Shown: positions 54,250 to 64,000 of the stretch, piece after piece
How the letters are laid out: every line of letters starts with the position of its first letter
Position numbering within the stretch: the stretch's first letter is position 1
Translations under genes and position numbers: made by a program
NCBI RefSeq assembly: GCF_001953355.1
Contig: NZ_MPIY01000006.1
Coordinates: 1-64,000, forward strand
Direction: 5' to 3'
Source: Polynucleobacter sphagniphilus
GTDB lineage: Bacteria; Pseudomonadota; Gammaproteobacteria; Burkholderiales; Burkholderiaceae
DNA: 64,000 nt
The notes under the pieces: model-generated
Databases searched by the model: none
The model's input: the letters and a program-made list of their open reading frames with translations, nothing else
What the model was told of the DNA's origin: nothing

Positions 54250-55527
54250 ATGAGTGCTTCAATTAAAGAAATGATGCAGGAAATAGGGCAAAAAGCACGC
54301 GCTGCTTCGCGCGCTATGGCGCGGGCATCTAGCGAACAAAAGAATCAGGCGTTATTACATATCGCCAAATTAATACGTGAGCAAGCAAGCGAGATTCAAG
54401 TCGTTAATCAGATCGATGTAGATCGCGCCAGGAAAAATGGCCAAGACGCAGCTTTTGTTGATCGCTTAACGATGACACCTAAGACCATCGAAACGATGGC
54501 TTTGGGTTTAGAGCAAATTGTTTCATTAGATGATCCGATCGGCAAAATTTCTGCATTACAAAAACAGGCCTCGGGGATCGAGATAGGACAAATGCGTGTC
54601 CCTTTGGGTGTGATTGGCATTATTTATGAGTCTCGACCAAATGTCACCATTGATGCAGCCTCTCTTTGTTTGAAATCAGGAAATGCTGTCATTTTGCGTG
54701 GTGGCTCTGAAGCCATTGATTCCAATACCTTGCTTGCAAAAATCATTCAAGCAGGTTTAGCTGCCGCTCATTTACCAATGGATGCGGTACAGGTCGTCAG
54801 TACTACAGATCGCAGTGCCGTTGGTGAAATGATCACAATGACCCAATATATCGATGTGATTGTTCCTCGTGGCGGTAAGAGTTTGATTGCCCGCTTGATG
54901 GCTGAAGCTCGCGTGCCAATGATTAAGCATTTGGATGGAATTTGTCATACCTATATCGATGCGGATGCTGATGTCGCAATGGCGGTAAAAGTATGCGATA
55001 ACGCCAAGACGCAGCGCTACGCACCTTGCAATGCAATGGAAACTTTATTGGTTAATCAAAATATTGGTCCAACTGTATTGCCTTTGCTGTGCAAAATTTA
55101 TCAAGATAAAGGTGTCGAGCTCCGTGTAGATACTGCTACACGCAAGACATTAGAGGCTGCTGGATTCTCGGGCTTGGTTGATGCCACGGAGGAGGATTGG
55201 CAGACTGAATACCTCGCGCCTATTTTGTCCATTAAAACGGTAGCCGATATGGATGAGGCGATGAATCATATCGAACGTTATGGCAGCAAGCACACGGATG
55301 CCATTATCACTAACAATCAATCACAAGCGCATCGTTTTTTACGTGAGGTGGATAGTGCGAGTGTGATGGTCAACGCGAGTACCCGTTTTGCAGATGGTTT
55401 TGAATATGGTCTTGGCGCAGAAATTGGTATTTCAAATGACAAGCTACACGCCCGTGGCCCTGTCGGTTTGGATGGACTGACATCTCTCAAATACGTTGTG
55501 ATGGGTCATGGCGAGATCCGCACTTAA
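54250..55527 (+). CDS. proA: Glutamate-5-semialdehyde dehydrogenase
   Basis: [39 protein letters not shown]. Confidence 0.96.
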   Translation: MSASIKEMMQEIGQKARAASRAMARASSEQKNQALLHIAKLIREQASEIQVVNQIDVDRARKNGQDAAFVDRLTMTPKTIETMALGLEQIVSLDDPIGKISALQKQASGIEIGQMRVPLGVIGIIYESRPNVTIDAASLCLKSGNAVILRGGSEAIDSNTLLAKIIQAGLAAAHLPMDAVQVVSTTDRSAVGEMITMTQYIDVIVPRGGKSLIARLMAEARVPMIKHLDGICHTYIDADADVAMAVKVCDNAKTQRYAPCNAMETLLVNQNIGPTVLPLLCKIYQDKGVELRVDTATRKTLEAAGFSGLVDATEEDWQTEYLAPILSIKTVADMDEAMNHIERYGSKHTDAIITNNQSQAHRFLREVDSASVMVNASTRFADGFEYGLGAEIGISNDKLHARGPVGLDGLTSLKYVVMGHGEIRT

Positions 55528-55544
55528 TTTTTTAGGATATCAAT

Positions 55545-55970
55545 ATGGGTAATGCATATTTGTGGGTCAAGACATTTCATATTGTCTTTATTGCCTCTTG
55601 GTTTGCGGGCTTATTTTATCTGCCACGTATTTTTGTAAATTTAGCCGAAGAAAAAAATAGCTTTGCTTATGAGCGCCTCTTAGGAATGGCCGATCGCCTG
55701 TTTCGTTTCATGACTATCTTGGCTGTGCCTGCGGTTTTACTTGGCTTTAGTCTCTGGCTTTATTTTGGCATTGGCGCGGGACAGATATGGATGCACATTA
55801 AGCTAGCCTTTATCATTTTGGTGATTGGTTATCACCATGCTTGCTGGAGTTTGTTGAAAAAATTTCGTCAACAGAAAAATACAAAAACTGGAGTTTGGTA
55901 TCGCTGGTTTAATGAAGTGCCCGTACTGTTGCTCATCATTATTGTTGCTTTGGTAGTGCTCAAGCCTTAA
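55545..55970 (+). CDS. HemJ/CopD-like membrane protein
   Basis: WVKTFHIVFIASWFAGLFYLPRIFVNLAEE; four TM segments, ~141 aa. Confidence 0.82.
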   Translation: MGNAYLWVKTFHIVFIASWFAGLFYLPRIFVNLAEEKNSFAYERLLGMADRLFRFMTILAVPAVLLGFSLWLYFGIGAGQIWMHIKLAFIILVIGYHHACWSLLKKFRQQKNTKTGVWYRWFNEVPVLLLIIIVALVVLKP

Positions 55971-56017
55971 GGGCTTGACTCACCATCCTCTTTCATCCTA
56001 TTTAGATTGCTAGTCTC

Positions 56018-57487
56018 ATGAGATTTTTTGTTGTTTGTCCCGGCGGACTAGAAGTTCCACTTGCTAATGAATTAGCGACGATTGCCGCTCGTCCAGATTC
56101 GAAGGCCTTGGGTATGTGGGTGATTGCGCCTACTCCAACAAGCCCTACTGGTGGTGTTGGTTTGGCTGCGCCCCTCGCTGGGGCAATGGCTCTTAATCTC
56201 CATTCACGTATTGCCAGTCGGGTTTTACTTGAATTGGCCCAAGCGCCATATAGACAAGAAGAAGATTTATACAAATTAGCCAGTGGCTTAGCTTGGGAAG
56301 AGTGGTTTGACTCTAACCAAACCTTGAGAGTCGATGTCACTGCCCATCGCTCACCCTTAAAAAGTCTTAATTTTGCAACGCTGAAGATTAAAGATGCCAT
56401 TGTGGATCGCTTGCGGGATGTGACTGGTGACAGACCAAGCATTGATACAGCATTTCCGGATGTGCGTGTCCAGGCGCATTTAACGGCAACTCATGTCACG
56501 ATCTACTTAGATACTTCTGGTGAAGCCTTATTTAAGCGCGGTTGGCGGGATGAAAAAGGTGATGCTCCTTTAAAAGAAAATTTAGCCGCTGGCATTCTAT
56601 CGATTACCGGTTGGAAGCCATCCCAAACTTTGTTTGATCCAATGTGCGGTAGCGGCACTTTCTTAATTGAAGCAGCCCAAATGGCCTTGGCTATTCCGCC
56701 AGGAGCAATTCGTGCAGGAATGTATGGTGATGATGTCAAACCAAGTCGCCTGGCCTATCGACCACTGGTGACCAGCGCACATGGTTTTGGTTTTCAAAGG
56801 CTCAAGCCCTTTAATACACCAGCTGAGCAAAAGCGCTGGTCAGCCCTTAAAGAGGCATCGCTGGCAGAAGTACTTGAGAAGCGTAAGCAATTCCCAGATG
56901 CCCAATCTTTGGGTATTAGTGGCGGTGATATCAATGAGAGATTGGTTGCGATGTTTAAAGGTAATTGGCAGCGCGCTCAATTACCAGGTTTACCAGTGAC
57001 AAGGCAGATTGATGCTCTAGCGAGCAAGCCACCTGGAAATACTCAGGGTGGTGTCATGTTGCTGAACCCTCCCTATGGTGAGCGTTTGGTGATTAAGGGT
57101 GGTCGCGGTCAGGATCGCGAGAGCGGCAGAGAGTCTGACTACGATCAGGAGGAGCCTGAGGATCGTTTTGCACATAACTTAGAGACGGGCCGCCAGAGTG
57201 CGAAGCGTTCAAGCCGTGAATCGTTGAAGCGTCTTCAGGCAGAAGAGGAGCAAGACCCTAAATTTGTTGAATTTCTAAGACAGTTTGGTCAGCATTTGAA
57301 GGATGCATTTGGTGGTTGGAATGTATTTGTACTGACTGCAGATATGGCTTTACCTGGCCAATTACGCATCAAGGAATCCAAACGCACTCCTTTATTTAAT
57401 GGACCTCTTGAGTGCCGTCTATTTAAATTCGAGATGCATGCAAAACGAGATTTTGTAAATGCCTCTTCTGAGACCAAAGCGTCTTAA
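56018..57487 (+). CDS. THUMP-domain class I SAM-dependent RNA methyltransferase (RlmL N-terminal-like)
   Basis: LFDPMCGSGTFLIEAAQMA; LLNPPYGERL. Confidence 0.9.
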   Translation: MRFFVVCPGGLEVPLANELATIAARPDSKALGMWVIAPTPTSPTGGVGLAAPLAGAMALNLHSRIASRVLLELAQAPYRQEEDLYKLASGLAWEEWFDSNQTLRVDVTAHRSPLKSLNFATLKIKDAIVDRLRDVTGDRPSIDTAFPDVRVQAHLTATHVTIYLDTSGEALFKRGWRDEKGDAPLKENLAAGILSITGWKPSQTLFDPMCGSGTFLIEAAQMALAIPPGAIRAGMYGDDVKPSRLAYRPLVTSAHGFGFQRLKPFNTPAEQKRWSALKEASLAEVLEKRKQFPDAQSLGISGGDINERLVAMFKGNWQRAQLPGLPVTRQIDALASKPPGNTQGGVMLLNPPYGERLVIKGGRGQDRESGRESDYDQEEPEDRFAHNLETGRQSAKRSSRESLKRLQAEEEQDPKFVEFLRQFGQHLKDAFGGWNVFVLTADMALPGQLRIKESKRTPLFNGPLECRLFKFEMHAKRDFVNASSETKAS

Positions 57488-57533
57488 AATCAAATAGAGT
57501 CAAATTAGTTAACAAAGCTATTAGGAATGCACC

Positions 57534-57704
57534 ATGGAATTTAAAACTTATATGTGTCTCATTTGTGGTTGGGTCTACGATGAAGCTGCTGGCTTACCAG
57601 AAGAGGGAATCGCGCCCGGGACCCTTTGGAAAGACGTACCTATCAATTGGACATGTCCAGAATGCGGTGCACGTAAAGAAGATTTTGAAATGATGGCGAT
57701 TTAA
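57534..57704 (+). CDS. Rubredoxin
   Basis: [56 protein letters not shown]; two CxxC motifs; 56 aa, below the ORF track cutoff. Confidence 0.95.
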   Translation: MEFKTYMCLICGWVYDEAAGLPEEGIAPGTLWKDVPINWTCPECGARKEDFEMMAI

Positions 57705-57742
57705 TTTGTCATCGATATCAGTATCAAACTGAGGAAAAGATT

Positions 57743-59035
57743 GTGGGACAAAACGACGTTTTATTTGAGCGAGCACAAAAGACCATTCCGGGTGGCGTGA
57801 ATTCTCCAGTGCGTGCATTTCGTCAAGTTGGCGGAACACCGCGTTTTGTCACCCGCGCAAAAGGCCCTTACTTTTGGGATGCAGAGGATAAGCGCTATAT
57901 AGATTTAATTATGTCCTGGGGCCCCATGATTGTTGGTCATGCCCATCCTGAAGTAGTAGAGGCCGTACAAAGAGCAGCAGAAACCAGTTTTAGTTACGGC
58001 GCGCCTACCGAAGGTGAAATCGAGTTGGCCGAGCGCCTTTGTGAATTAATGCCCAGCGTTGAGCAGGTCCGCATGGTTTCTAGCGGCACTGAGGCAACGA
58101 TGAGTGCCTTGCGTTTAGCCCGTGGTCATACCGGTCGTGATTTGATTATTAAATTTGAGGGCTGTTATCACGGGCATGCTGACAGCTTATTAGTAAAAGC
58201 GGGTTCAGGTTTATTAACTTTTGCTGATTCAACTCAAAATGCGCCCTCTTCTGGTGGCGTGCCACATGATTTAGTAAAGCATACCCTCGTATTGCCGTAT
58301 AACGATGTTGCAGCGCTCGAGGAAGTATTTAAAAATCAGGGCGATCACATTGCAGCAGTCATCTTAGAGCCCATTGCCGGTAATATGAATTTAATTCAGC
58401 CTGCGAGTGAGTTTTTGGGTGCAATGCGCAGTCTGACTGCCAAGCATGGTGCGGTATTGATTTATGACGAAGTCATGACGGGTTTCCGAGTGGCATTAGG
58501 GGGTGCGCAGTCATTGCAGGGTATTACTCCCGATTTAACTTGCCTAGGGAAGGTGATGGGTGGCGGTATGCCCATGGCTGCTTTCGGGGGTAAAAAAGAG
58601 ATTATGTCCAAGCTTGCCCCTTTGGGTAATGTCTATCAGGCAGGTACTTTATCTGGCAATCCAGTCGCCGTTGCATCTGGGCTAAAGACTTTAGAGATTA
58701 TTTCTCGTGCGGGCTTTTATGAATGTCTTACTGCGCAAACCGAAAAACTGATGGCTGGCTTAAAGCAAGCTGCTGATAAAGCACAGATTCCGTTTGCTGT
58801 GGATAGCGTAGGCGGCATGTTTGGCTTTTATTTTGCATCCAAAGTCCCCACCTCTTTTGAGGAAGTGACTAAAACCAATATCGATGCTTTTAAGAAATTC
58901 TTTCATGCAATGTTGGATGAAGGTGTTTACTTGGCACCATCAGCCTATGAAGCTGGATTTACTTCGATTGCCCACGATAACGAAGTAGTAGCAGCAATCA
59001 TTACTGCAGCAGAAAAAGCGTTTAAACGGATGTAA
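57743..59035 (+). CDS. hemL: Glutamate-1-semialdehyde 2,1-aminomutase
   Basis: [51 protein letters not shown] start with GAGGA SD. Confidence 0.96.
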   Translation: MGQNDVLFERAQKTIPGGVNSPVRAFRQVGGTPRFVTRAKGPYFWDAEDKRYIDLIMSWGPMIVGHAHPEVVEAVQRAAETSFSYGAPTEGEIELAERLCELMPSVEQVRMVSSGTEATMSALRLARGHTGRDLIIKFEGCYHGHADSLLVKAGSGLLTFADSTQNAPSSGGVPHDLVKHTLVLPYNDVAALEEVFKNQGDHIAAVILEPIAGNMNLIQPASEFLGAMRSLTAKHGAVLIYDEVMTGFRVALGGAQSLQGITPDLTCLGKVMGGGMPMAAFGGKKEIMSKLAPLGNVYQAGTLSGNPVAVASGLKTLEIISRAGFYECLTAQTEKLMAGLKQAADKAQIPFAVDSVGGMFGFYFASKVPTSFEEVTKTNIDAFKKFFHAMLDEGVYLAPSAYEAGFTSIAHDNEVVAAIITAAEKAFKRM

Positions 59036-59040
59036 GCGGC

Positions 59041-59880
59041 CTACATGCGTAGTGGATGCTTATAGCCAGCCACTTGAATAATCTCTAATTTTTTAGAGTC
59101 TTGATTGGAATCCGGGACTTCCATCGCAGTCAATTTGCCGCCCCATACGCAACCGGTGTCCAGACCAATCACATTGTTTTGTCTTAGGAGTCCTAGTGTT
59201 GACCAGTGGCCAAAATAAATTAGGGTCTCCTCGGTTTTGCGTTTAGGTGCCTTGAACCACGGTACGTAACCTTTAGGACCCTTTTCTAATCCCTGGGCAC
59301 TCTCAAACTCCATTTGTCCGGATGGTGTGCAAAAACGTAAACGTGTGAGTGTGTTGGTAATTACTCTTAAGCGCTCATAGCCCTTAAGAGAATTTGTCCA
59401 TTTATTGGAGGTATTGCCATACATATTGGCCAGAAAGTCTTTATAAGTTTTTTTGCGCAAGACTTTTTCTACTTCATGTGCGTATTCAAGTGTTTGCTCT
59501 AGGCTCCATTGCGGGAGAACGCCGGCATGTACAGCAAGTACTTTGCCGTTGCTAAGGGCCATTGGCCTATTGCGGATCCAATCAATCAGTTCTGCACGAT
59601 CAGGAGCTTTCAGAATGCCATCGACAGTATCGAGCCCCTTGGGTTTGCGTAGACCCGCATCAATGGCTAGCAAATGAAGGTCATGGTTGCCTAAGATGCA
59701 TTCAGCGCGACCACTTTCTTGTAACTTTTTAAGTATGCGCAGCGCTCCCAATGAATCTGGGCCGCGATTAACCAAGTCCCCCAAGAAAATCAAATTTGAT
59801 TTGGCGGGAACTTTTTTAATTAAGGACTTCAGGGAAGGTGCGCATCCCTGCACATCCCCAACAGCATAAATCTTGCTCAT
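59041..59880 (-). CDS. apaH: Symmetrical bis(5'-nucleosyl)-tetraphosphatase
   Basis: KIYAVGDVQGCAPSLKSLIKKV; FLGDLVNRGPDSLGALR; ILGNHDLHLLAIDAG. Confidence 0.95.
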   Translation of the reverse strand: MSKIYAVGDVQGCAPSLKSLIKKVPAKSNLIFLGDLVNRGPDSLGALRILKKLQESGRAECILGNHDLHLLAIDAGLRKPKGLDTVDGILKAPDRAELIDWIRNRPMALSNGKVLAVHAGVLPQWSLEQTLEYAHEVEKVLRKKTYKDFLANMYGNTSNKWTNSLKGYERLRVITNTLTRLRFCTPSGQMEFESAQGLEKGPKGYVPWFKAPKRKTEETLIYFGHWSTLGLLRQNNVIGLDTGCVWGGKLTAMEVPDSNQDSKKLEIIQVAGYKHPLRM

Positions 59881-59925
59881 GTCTTATCTTAAAGGGTAAT
59901 TGCGTAACACTACAAAATTCAATAC

Positions 59926-61401
59926 TTATTCAGGGGTAACTTTTTTGACAACGCTATATCGAACCAAGGTCTTTTTGCGCGCCTCATCATGATCGACAAC
60001 TGGTAAAGGGTAATCTCGTCCCAGTAGTAAGTCGGCTGCCTCAAGCTCAATATGCCCTGAGCGCCATGGCGCATGAATGGATTTTTTTGAAAGCTTGCTT
60101 AACTGAGGTAAATAACGTTTGATGAATTTACCTTCTGGATCAAATTTCTCTGATTGGGTAATGGGGTTAAATATGCGGAAATACGGCTGTGCATCGCAAC
60201 CCGAAGAGGAGGCCCACTGCCATCCACCATTATTTGAAGATAGCTCAAAATCATTGAGATGCTTAGCAAAGTAGGCTTCACCCCAGCGCCAATCGATTCC
60301 CAAATCTTTTGTTAGAAAACTGGCTACCACCATCCGCAGACGATTATGCATATAGCCACTTTGATTGAGTTGATGCATGGCGGCATCTACCAGTGGATAG
60401 CCTGTTTTACCCTCACACCATGCGGTAAATAGTTTTTTAGCGTGAGAGCTGCTTTCCCATTCAATGTTGTCGTAGTCAGGTTTAAAGCTCACACCATCCG
60501 CTAGTCGTGGATGATTAGACAAAATCATGAAATAGAAATCACGCCAAATGAGTTCGCTGAGCCAAATCGTCGCACCCATGCTTCCGGCTAGCATCCGGCG
60601 GTGCGCTTCTCGCACCAACCCTCTAATCGAGAGCATGCCAAAGCGTAAATGAGTTGAGAGATAGCTGACTCCTTTCACTGCGGGGAAGTCTCTACCAATT
60701 TGATAGTGATCAATGCGTGTTAAAAAATCTTCTAGAAGAGCTTGGCCTCCCTCGGGGCTAGGTGGGAGATGGCTTTCAATCCCAGTGGTACAAAAGCCCA
60801 TGGATTCTAGTGAGGGGAGCGGTTTATCTAGCGGTTTTGGGATGGCTGCAAATTGGCCCTTTTTTGGGGTGCAGTCATAGGCGGCCAAATCTTTATCTTG
60901 TAATGTTTTGAGCCAATTATTTTTATACGGCGTGAAAATAGAAAAGACCGTATTCGAGTTAGTGAGAATTTCTTTCTTCTCAAAAATGACTTGATCTTTA
61001 AAAGTCTCAAATTCAATACCGTGCTTTTTTAGTAAGACAGATACAGCCGTATCTCTGGCAATGGCGCTCGGTTCATAGTCATGATTGGTGTAAACGGTTT
61101 GTACTCCCAGTGCTTGCGCAATTTGAGGAATGCAATCAACTGGTTTACCAAATTGCACAATCAGCCCGCCACCTTGCTGTCGCAGTTCAGCATCCAATTG
61201 TTTCAGTCCTTGCCAAATGAAATCAACCCGCCGATCGGGCGTGAGTTCATTGACGCTGTCCTTTTCGATTAAAGGCTCAAGAATTTCCTGATCAAATATA
61301 AATGCCAGCCAAACTGAGCCGCTATTTTTAAGGGCGTGATGCAGGGCTGCCTGGTCATACAGGCGTAAATCGCGACGGAGCCAAACAAGTGCTTTTTGCA
61401 T
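59926..61401 (-). CDS. phrB: Deoxyribodipyrimidine photolyase (cryptochrome/photolyase family)
   Basis: MQKALVWLRRDLRLYDQAAL; CEGKTGYPLVDAAMHQLNQSGYMHNRLRMVVASFLTKDL; start at 61401. Confidence 0.94.
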   Translation of the reverse strand: MQKALVWLRRDLRLYDQAALHHALKNSGSVWLAFIFDQEILEPLIEKDSVNELTPDRRVDFIWQGLKQLDAELRQQGGGLIVQFGKPVDCIPQIAQALGVQTVYTNHDYEPSAIARDTAVSVLLKKHGIEFETFKDQVIFEKKEILTNSNTVFSIFTPYKNNWLKTLQDKDLAAYDCTPKKGQFAAIPKPLDKPLPSLESMGFCTTGIESHLPPSPEGGQALLEDFLTRIDHYQIGRDFPAVKGVSYLSTHLRFGMLSIRGLVREAHRRMLAGSMGATIWLSELIWRDFYFMILSNHPRLADGVSFKPDYDNIEWESSSHAKKLFTAWCEGKTGYPLVDAAMHQLNQSGYMHNRLRMVVASFLTKDLGIDWRWGEAYFAKHLNDFELSSNNGGWQWASSSGCDAQPYFRIFNPITQSEKFDPEGKFIKRYLPQLSKLSKKSIHAPWRSGHIELEAADLLLGRDYPLPVVDHDEARKKTLVRYSVVKKVTPE

Positions 61402-61465
61402 AGCCCCTATATTAGGGCTATTTGAGGGGTCTTGCTTGATGGGCGGGTTAAGATCCCTATTAACA

Positions 61466-62278
61466 ATGGATACGATCTTTTTTATTCTTTCTAAAGTGGT
61501 GCAGTTTGGTATTGAGCCTCTCAATTGGGCTCTCTTATTTATATTGTTATCTGTTCTTTTCCTGGCTCTTAGAAAAACCCATTTAGTTAAACGGTTTTTA
61601 CTACTCGGGCTGATTGATTTGTTGGTAGTGGGTTACCTACCTACTTCTGAGCTCCCCCTCCGTGTTTTAGAAGACCTTGTTCCAAAATCACCTTTAACGA
61701 GTATTGCAGGGGAGCAGATAGGAGCTATTGTTATTTTGGGTGGCGCAGTCGAAGGCGGACTCATAGGTCCCGAGCGTGGCGAGGTATCTCTAGAGGGCTC
61801 TGCGGAGCGAGTCACTAAGGGTTTGGAGTTGATGCGCACACACCCAAACACCCCTTTTATTTATAGTGGTTTTTCGGGCAAGCTCGTACCCAGAGGCATT
61901 TCTGAGGCAGATGCTTTTAGGGCTTTGGTACATGAGCAAGGCTTGGAAGGGCATCCTGGCTATTATGAAAATCAATCACGTAATACCTATGAAAATGTAT
62001 TGTTTATTAAACAAATATTGAAGCAAATCCATGGTGAAAATGAAGCAATCAAGCCTGTGCTCTTGATTACCTCTGCGAGCCATATGTATCGCTCTATTCA
62101 GCTTTTTGAGAAACAAGAGATGGCGGTAATTCCTGTGCCGGTCGATTATCAAACGGGAACCTCTGTTTCCTCGGTTCATTGGGGAGTTTTTGATCTTACC
62201 GAGGGGTCTAGGTTGTGGAATCGACTGCTACACGAGTTAATTGGTTTGGCTGCCTATTGGGTTACCGGAAAACTCTAG
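61466..62278 (+). CDS. YdcF/ElyC-family envelope protein
   Basis: AIVILGGAVEGG, YENQSRNTYENVLFIKQIL, LLITSASHMYRSI. Confidence 0.85.
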   Translation: MDTIFFILSKVVQFGIEPLNWALLFILLSVLFLALRKTHLVKRFLLLGLIDLLVVGYLPTSELPLRVLEDLVPKSPLTSIAGEQIGAIVILGGAVEGGLIGPERGEVSLEGSAERVTKGLELMRTHPNTPFIYSGFSGKLVPRGISEADAFRALVHEQGLEGHPGYYENQSRNTYENVLFIKQILKQIHGENEAIKPVLLITSASHMYRSIQLFEKQEMAVIPVPVDYQTGTSVSSVHWGVFDLTEGSRLWNRLLHELIGLAAYWVTGKL

Positions 62279-62301
62279 ATATTCGGTAAAATATTACCTA
62301 T

Positions 62302-62949
62302 ATGTCTACGGCCAAAAAAGCCTCCCATGAAGCTTCGGACCCCAGGTCTGATTTAGATCCCGCTATTTCTTTTTCGGCCGACCATCTGGCTAATCAATTC
62401 TTAATTGCCATGCCAGGCATGCAAGATCCTAATTTTGCGGGAACTGTGATCTATCTTTTTGAGCACACCGAAAGAGGTGCGATGGGCTTGGTTGTGAATC
62501 GACCCACTGAGGTCAATATGGCAACTCTTTTTGACAAGATTGATCTCAAGCTTGAAATTGCTCCACTTTTAGAGCAACCAGTCTATTTTGGAGGTCCTGT
62601 TCAGGTTGAGCGTGGTTTTGTGCTCCATGCGCCCATGGACAATCCTAGCTATCGATCTTCATTAATTGTGCCTGAAGGTCTGACAATGACGACTTCTAAA
62701 GATGTTCTGGAGGCAGTTGCCGCCGGCACTGGACCAAGTCCATTTTTGATGACTTTGGGCTATTCAGGCTGGGGTGCCGGTCAATTGGAAGAAGAGATTA
62801 GCCTAAATGGCTGGATGAATGTGCCACTATCGCAAGCGCAAATGGTGGAGATTATTTTTAATACCCCTGTAGGTGAACGTTATTCCCGCACTATGAACTA
62901 TCTAGGCTTTGATGTTTCGCATCTCTCAGGAGAGGCTGGGCATGCCTAG
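62302..62949 (+). CDS. YqgE/AlgH family protein
   Basis: LANQFLIAMPGMQDPNFAGTVIYLFEHTERGAMGLVVNRPTEV. Confidence 0.94.
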   Translation: MSTAKKASHEASDPRSDLDPAISFSADHLANQFLIAMPGMQDPNFAGTVIYLFEHTERGAMGLVVNRPTEVNMATLFDKIDLKLEIAPLLEQPVYFGGPVQVERGFVLHAPMDNPSYRSSLIVPEGLTMTTSKDVLEAVAAGTGPSPFLMTLGYSGWGAGQLEEEISLNGWMNVPLSQAQMVEIIFNTPVGERYSRTMNYLGFDVSHLSGEAGHA

Positions 62950-63364
62950 TGGTCAAGGCGTCATGGCCTTTGATTACGGGACTCGCAGAATTGGTGTTGC
63001 GATCGGAAATTCCATCAGTCGGGTTGGCCATCCACTAAAAACGATTTCCCATGCAAATGCGCAAATGCGCTTTCAGGAGATTGAGGACCTGCTTAAGGAG
63101 TGGCAGCCAGATCAGCTGGTGGTTGGTCTTCCAGTCCATCCTGACGGCACTGAACATGAGATGACGCAGAAGGCTAAACGCTTTGGTAATCAATTGCATG
63201 GCCGCTTTCATCTGCCTGTGCAATGGGTGGATGAGCGCTATACCTCTGCAGTTTTAGAGGGTGACGCCAAGATGCAGGACAATCTAGATAGCCATAGTGC
63301 TGCGCTTATTTTGGAGCAGTTTTTTGCTGAGTTGGCGGCTAAACAGAATAAAAGTATTGGATAG
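62942..63364 (+). CDS. ruvX: Holliday junction resolvase-like protein RuvX/YqgF
   Basis: VMAFDYGTRRIGVAIGNSISRVGHPLKTI; VDERYTSAVLE. Confidence 0.94.
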   Translation: MPSGQGVMAFDYGTRRIGVAIGNSISRVGHPLKTISHANAQMRFQEIEDLLKEWQPDQLVVGLPVHPDGTEHEMTQKAKRFGNQLHGRFHLPVQWVDERYTSAVLEGDAKMQDNLDSHSAALILEQFFAELAAKQNKSIG

Positions 63365-63871
63365 ATGATGAATGCAGAATTGCTGTATACCAAATTGCTA
63401 GAAAAACTGCGCCAGCGAGCCCAAAGTGGGCCATTTGAGCTGGTTGGTTTGGCAATGGGTGGCGCTTGGATTGCAGAGCGTTTAGCCGGTGATCTTGGTC
63501 TGGCGCATTATGGCGTCATTAATGTTGCGTTTCATCGTGATGATTATGCTGAGAAAGGCATGACTGCCTTGCGTACCGCAAGCACCATGTCTACGCATCT
63601 GCCATTCGAGGTGAATGGCGCTACTGTCATTCTGATTGATGATGTGCTGCTTACTGGTAGAACGGTGCGCGCTGCATTAAATGAATTATTTGATTTTGGC
63701 AGGCCAGCTGCGGTTGAGTTAATGGTTTTGGCCGACCGTAGCAAGCGCGAGTTGCCAATCAGCACTGACTTTTCTGGTGAAGAAATCCTACTACCTGATA
63801 GACAAATTTTAGTTTTAGAAAAAGACGATGCTGGCAAGTTCAGTTTCCAACTTGAGGAGCGTACAGCATGA
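63365..63871 (+). CDS. pyrR: PyrR pyrimidine regulatory protein/uracil phosphoribosyltransferase
   Basis: [38 protein letters not shown] (PRPP-binding motif). Confidence 0.93.
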   Translation: MMNAELLYTKLLEKLRQRAQSGPFELVGLAMGGAWIAERLAGDLGLAHYGVINVAFHRDDYAEKGMTALRTASTMSTHLPFEVNGATVILIDDVLLTGRTVRAALNELFDFGRPAAVELMVLADRSKRELPISTDFSGEEILLPDRQILVLEKDDAGKFSFQLEERTA

Positions 63872-64000
63872 GTATGGCGGATAAGATGGTCAATCAATTT
63901 AACGCAGCCGGTGAATTAACGCATCTACTGACTCTGGAGGGCTTGCCCAAAGATCAGATCGTGCATATTTTAGATACGGCACAACAATTTGTGAGTGTGA
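63868..64000 (+). CDS. pyrB: Aspartate carbamoyltransferase, N-terminal part (runs off window)
   Basis: Open frame from ATG 63868: [44 protein letters not shown]; downstream of pyrR with ATGA overlap. Confidence 0.88.
   Translation, partial: MSMADKMVNQFNAAGELTHLLTLEGLPKDQIVHILDTAQQFVSV

Noticed and set aside
55960-55978. TCAAGCC-ttaag-GGCTTGA hairpin after the HemJ/CopD-like gene
   Set aside because: Good stem but no U-tract, so not called a terminator.

Overview
This ~64 kb window looks like a betaproteobacterial core chromosome, most like Burkholderiaceae and probably Polynucleobacter. That placement rests on gene content and order (proS-rppH / ffh-ccsA-ampD, rplU-rpmA-obgE-proB, nrdAB, accBC-prmA-aroQ, fur/bamE-dapB-leuS-lptE-holA-proA, algH-ruvX-pyrR-pyrB) and is an inference; no 16S is present. 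Most of the window is housekeeping genes. I see no CRISPR array, prophage, defence island or biosynthetic cluster. The observations that stand out are: (1) three single ORFs that fuse normally separate neighbouring genes, each joining a soluble enzyme to a membrane-anchored partner: CorB/HlyC-type transporter + GspE ATPase, PrmA + TM/DUF3426-like, and PP0621-like anchor + AmpD; (2) A7 and A9 homopolymers lying exactly at two of those fusion junctions, where slippage in either direction meets a stop within a few codons; (3) single-nucleotide frameshifts in gap (A7 run) and mtgA; (4) an IS21-family end that truncates zapD; (5) a paired NrdR-box-like motif upstream of nrdAB; (6) a perfect consensus sigma70 promoter for rplU-rpmA overlapping the divergent ispB start codon; and (7) ProB without its PUA domain and a prepilin peptidase without its methylase domain. 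The homopolymer observations could be biology (slippage-controlled dual products) or residual indel errors, and reads or other strains are needed to decide.
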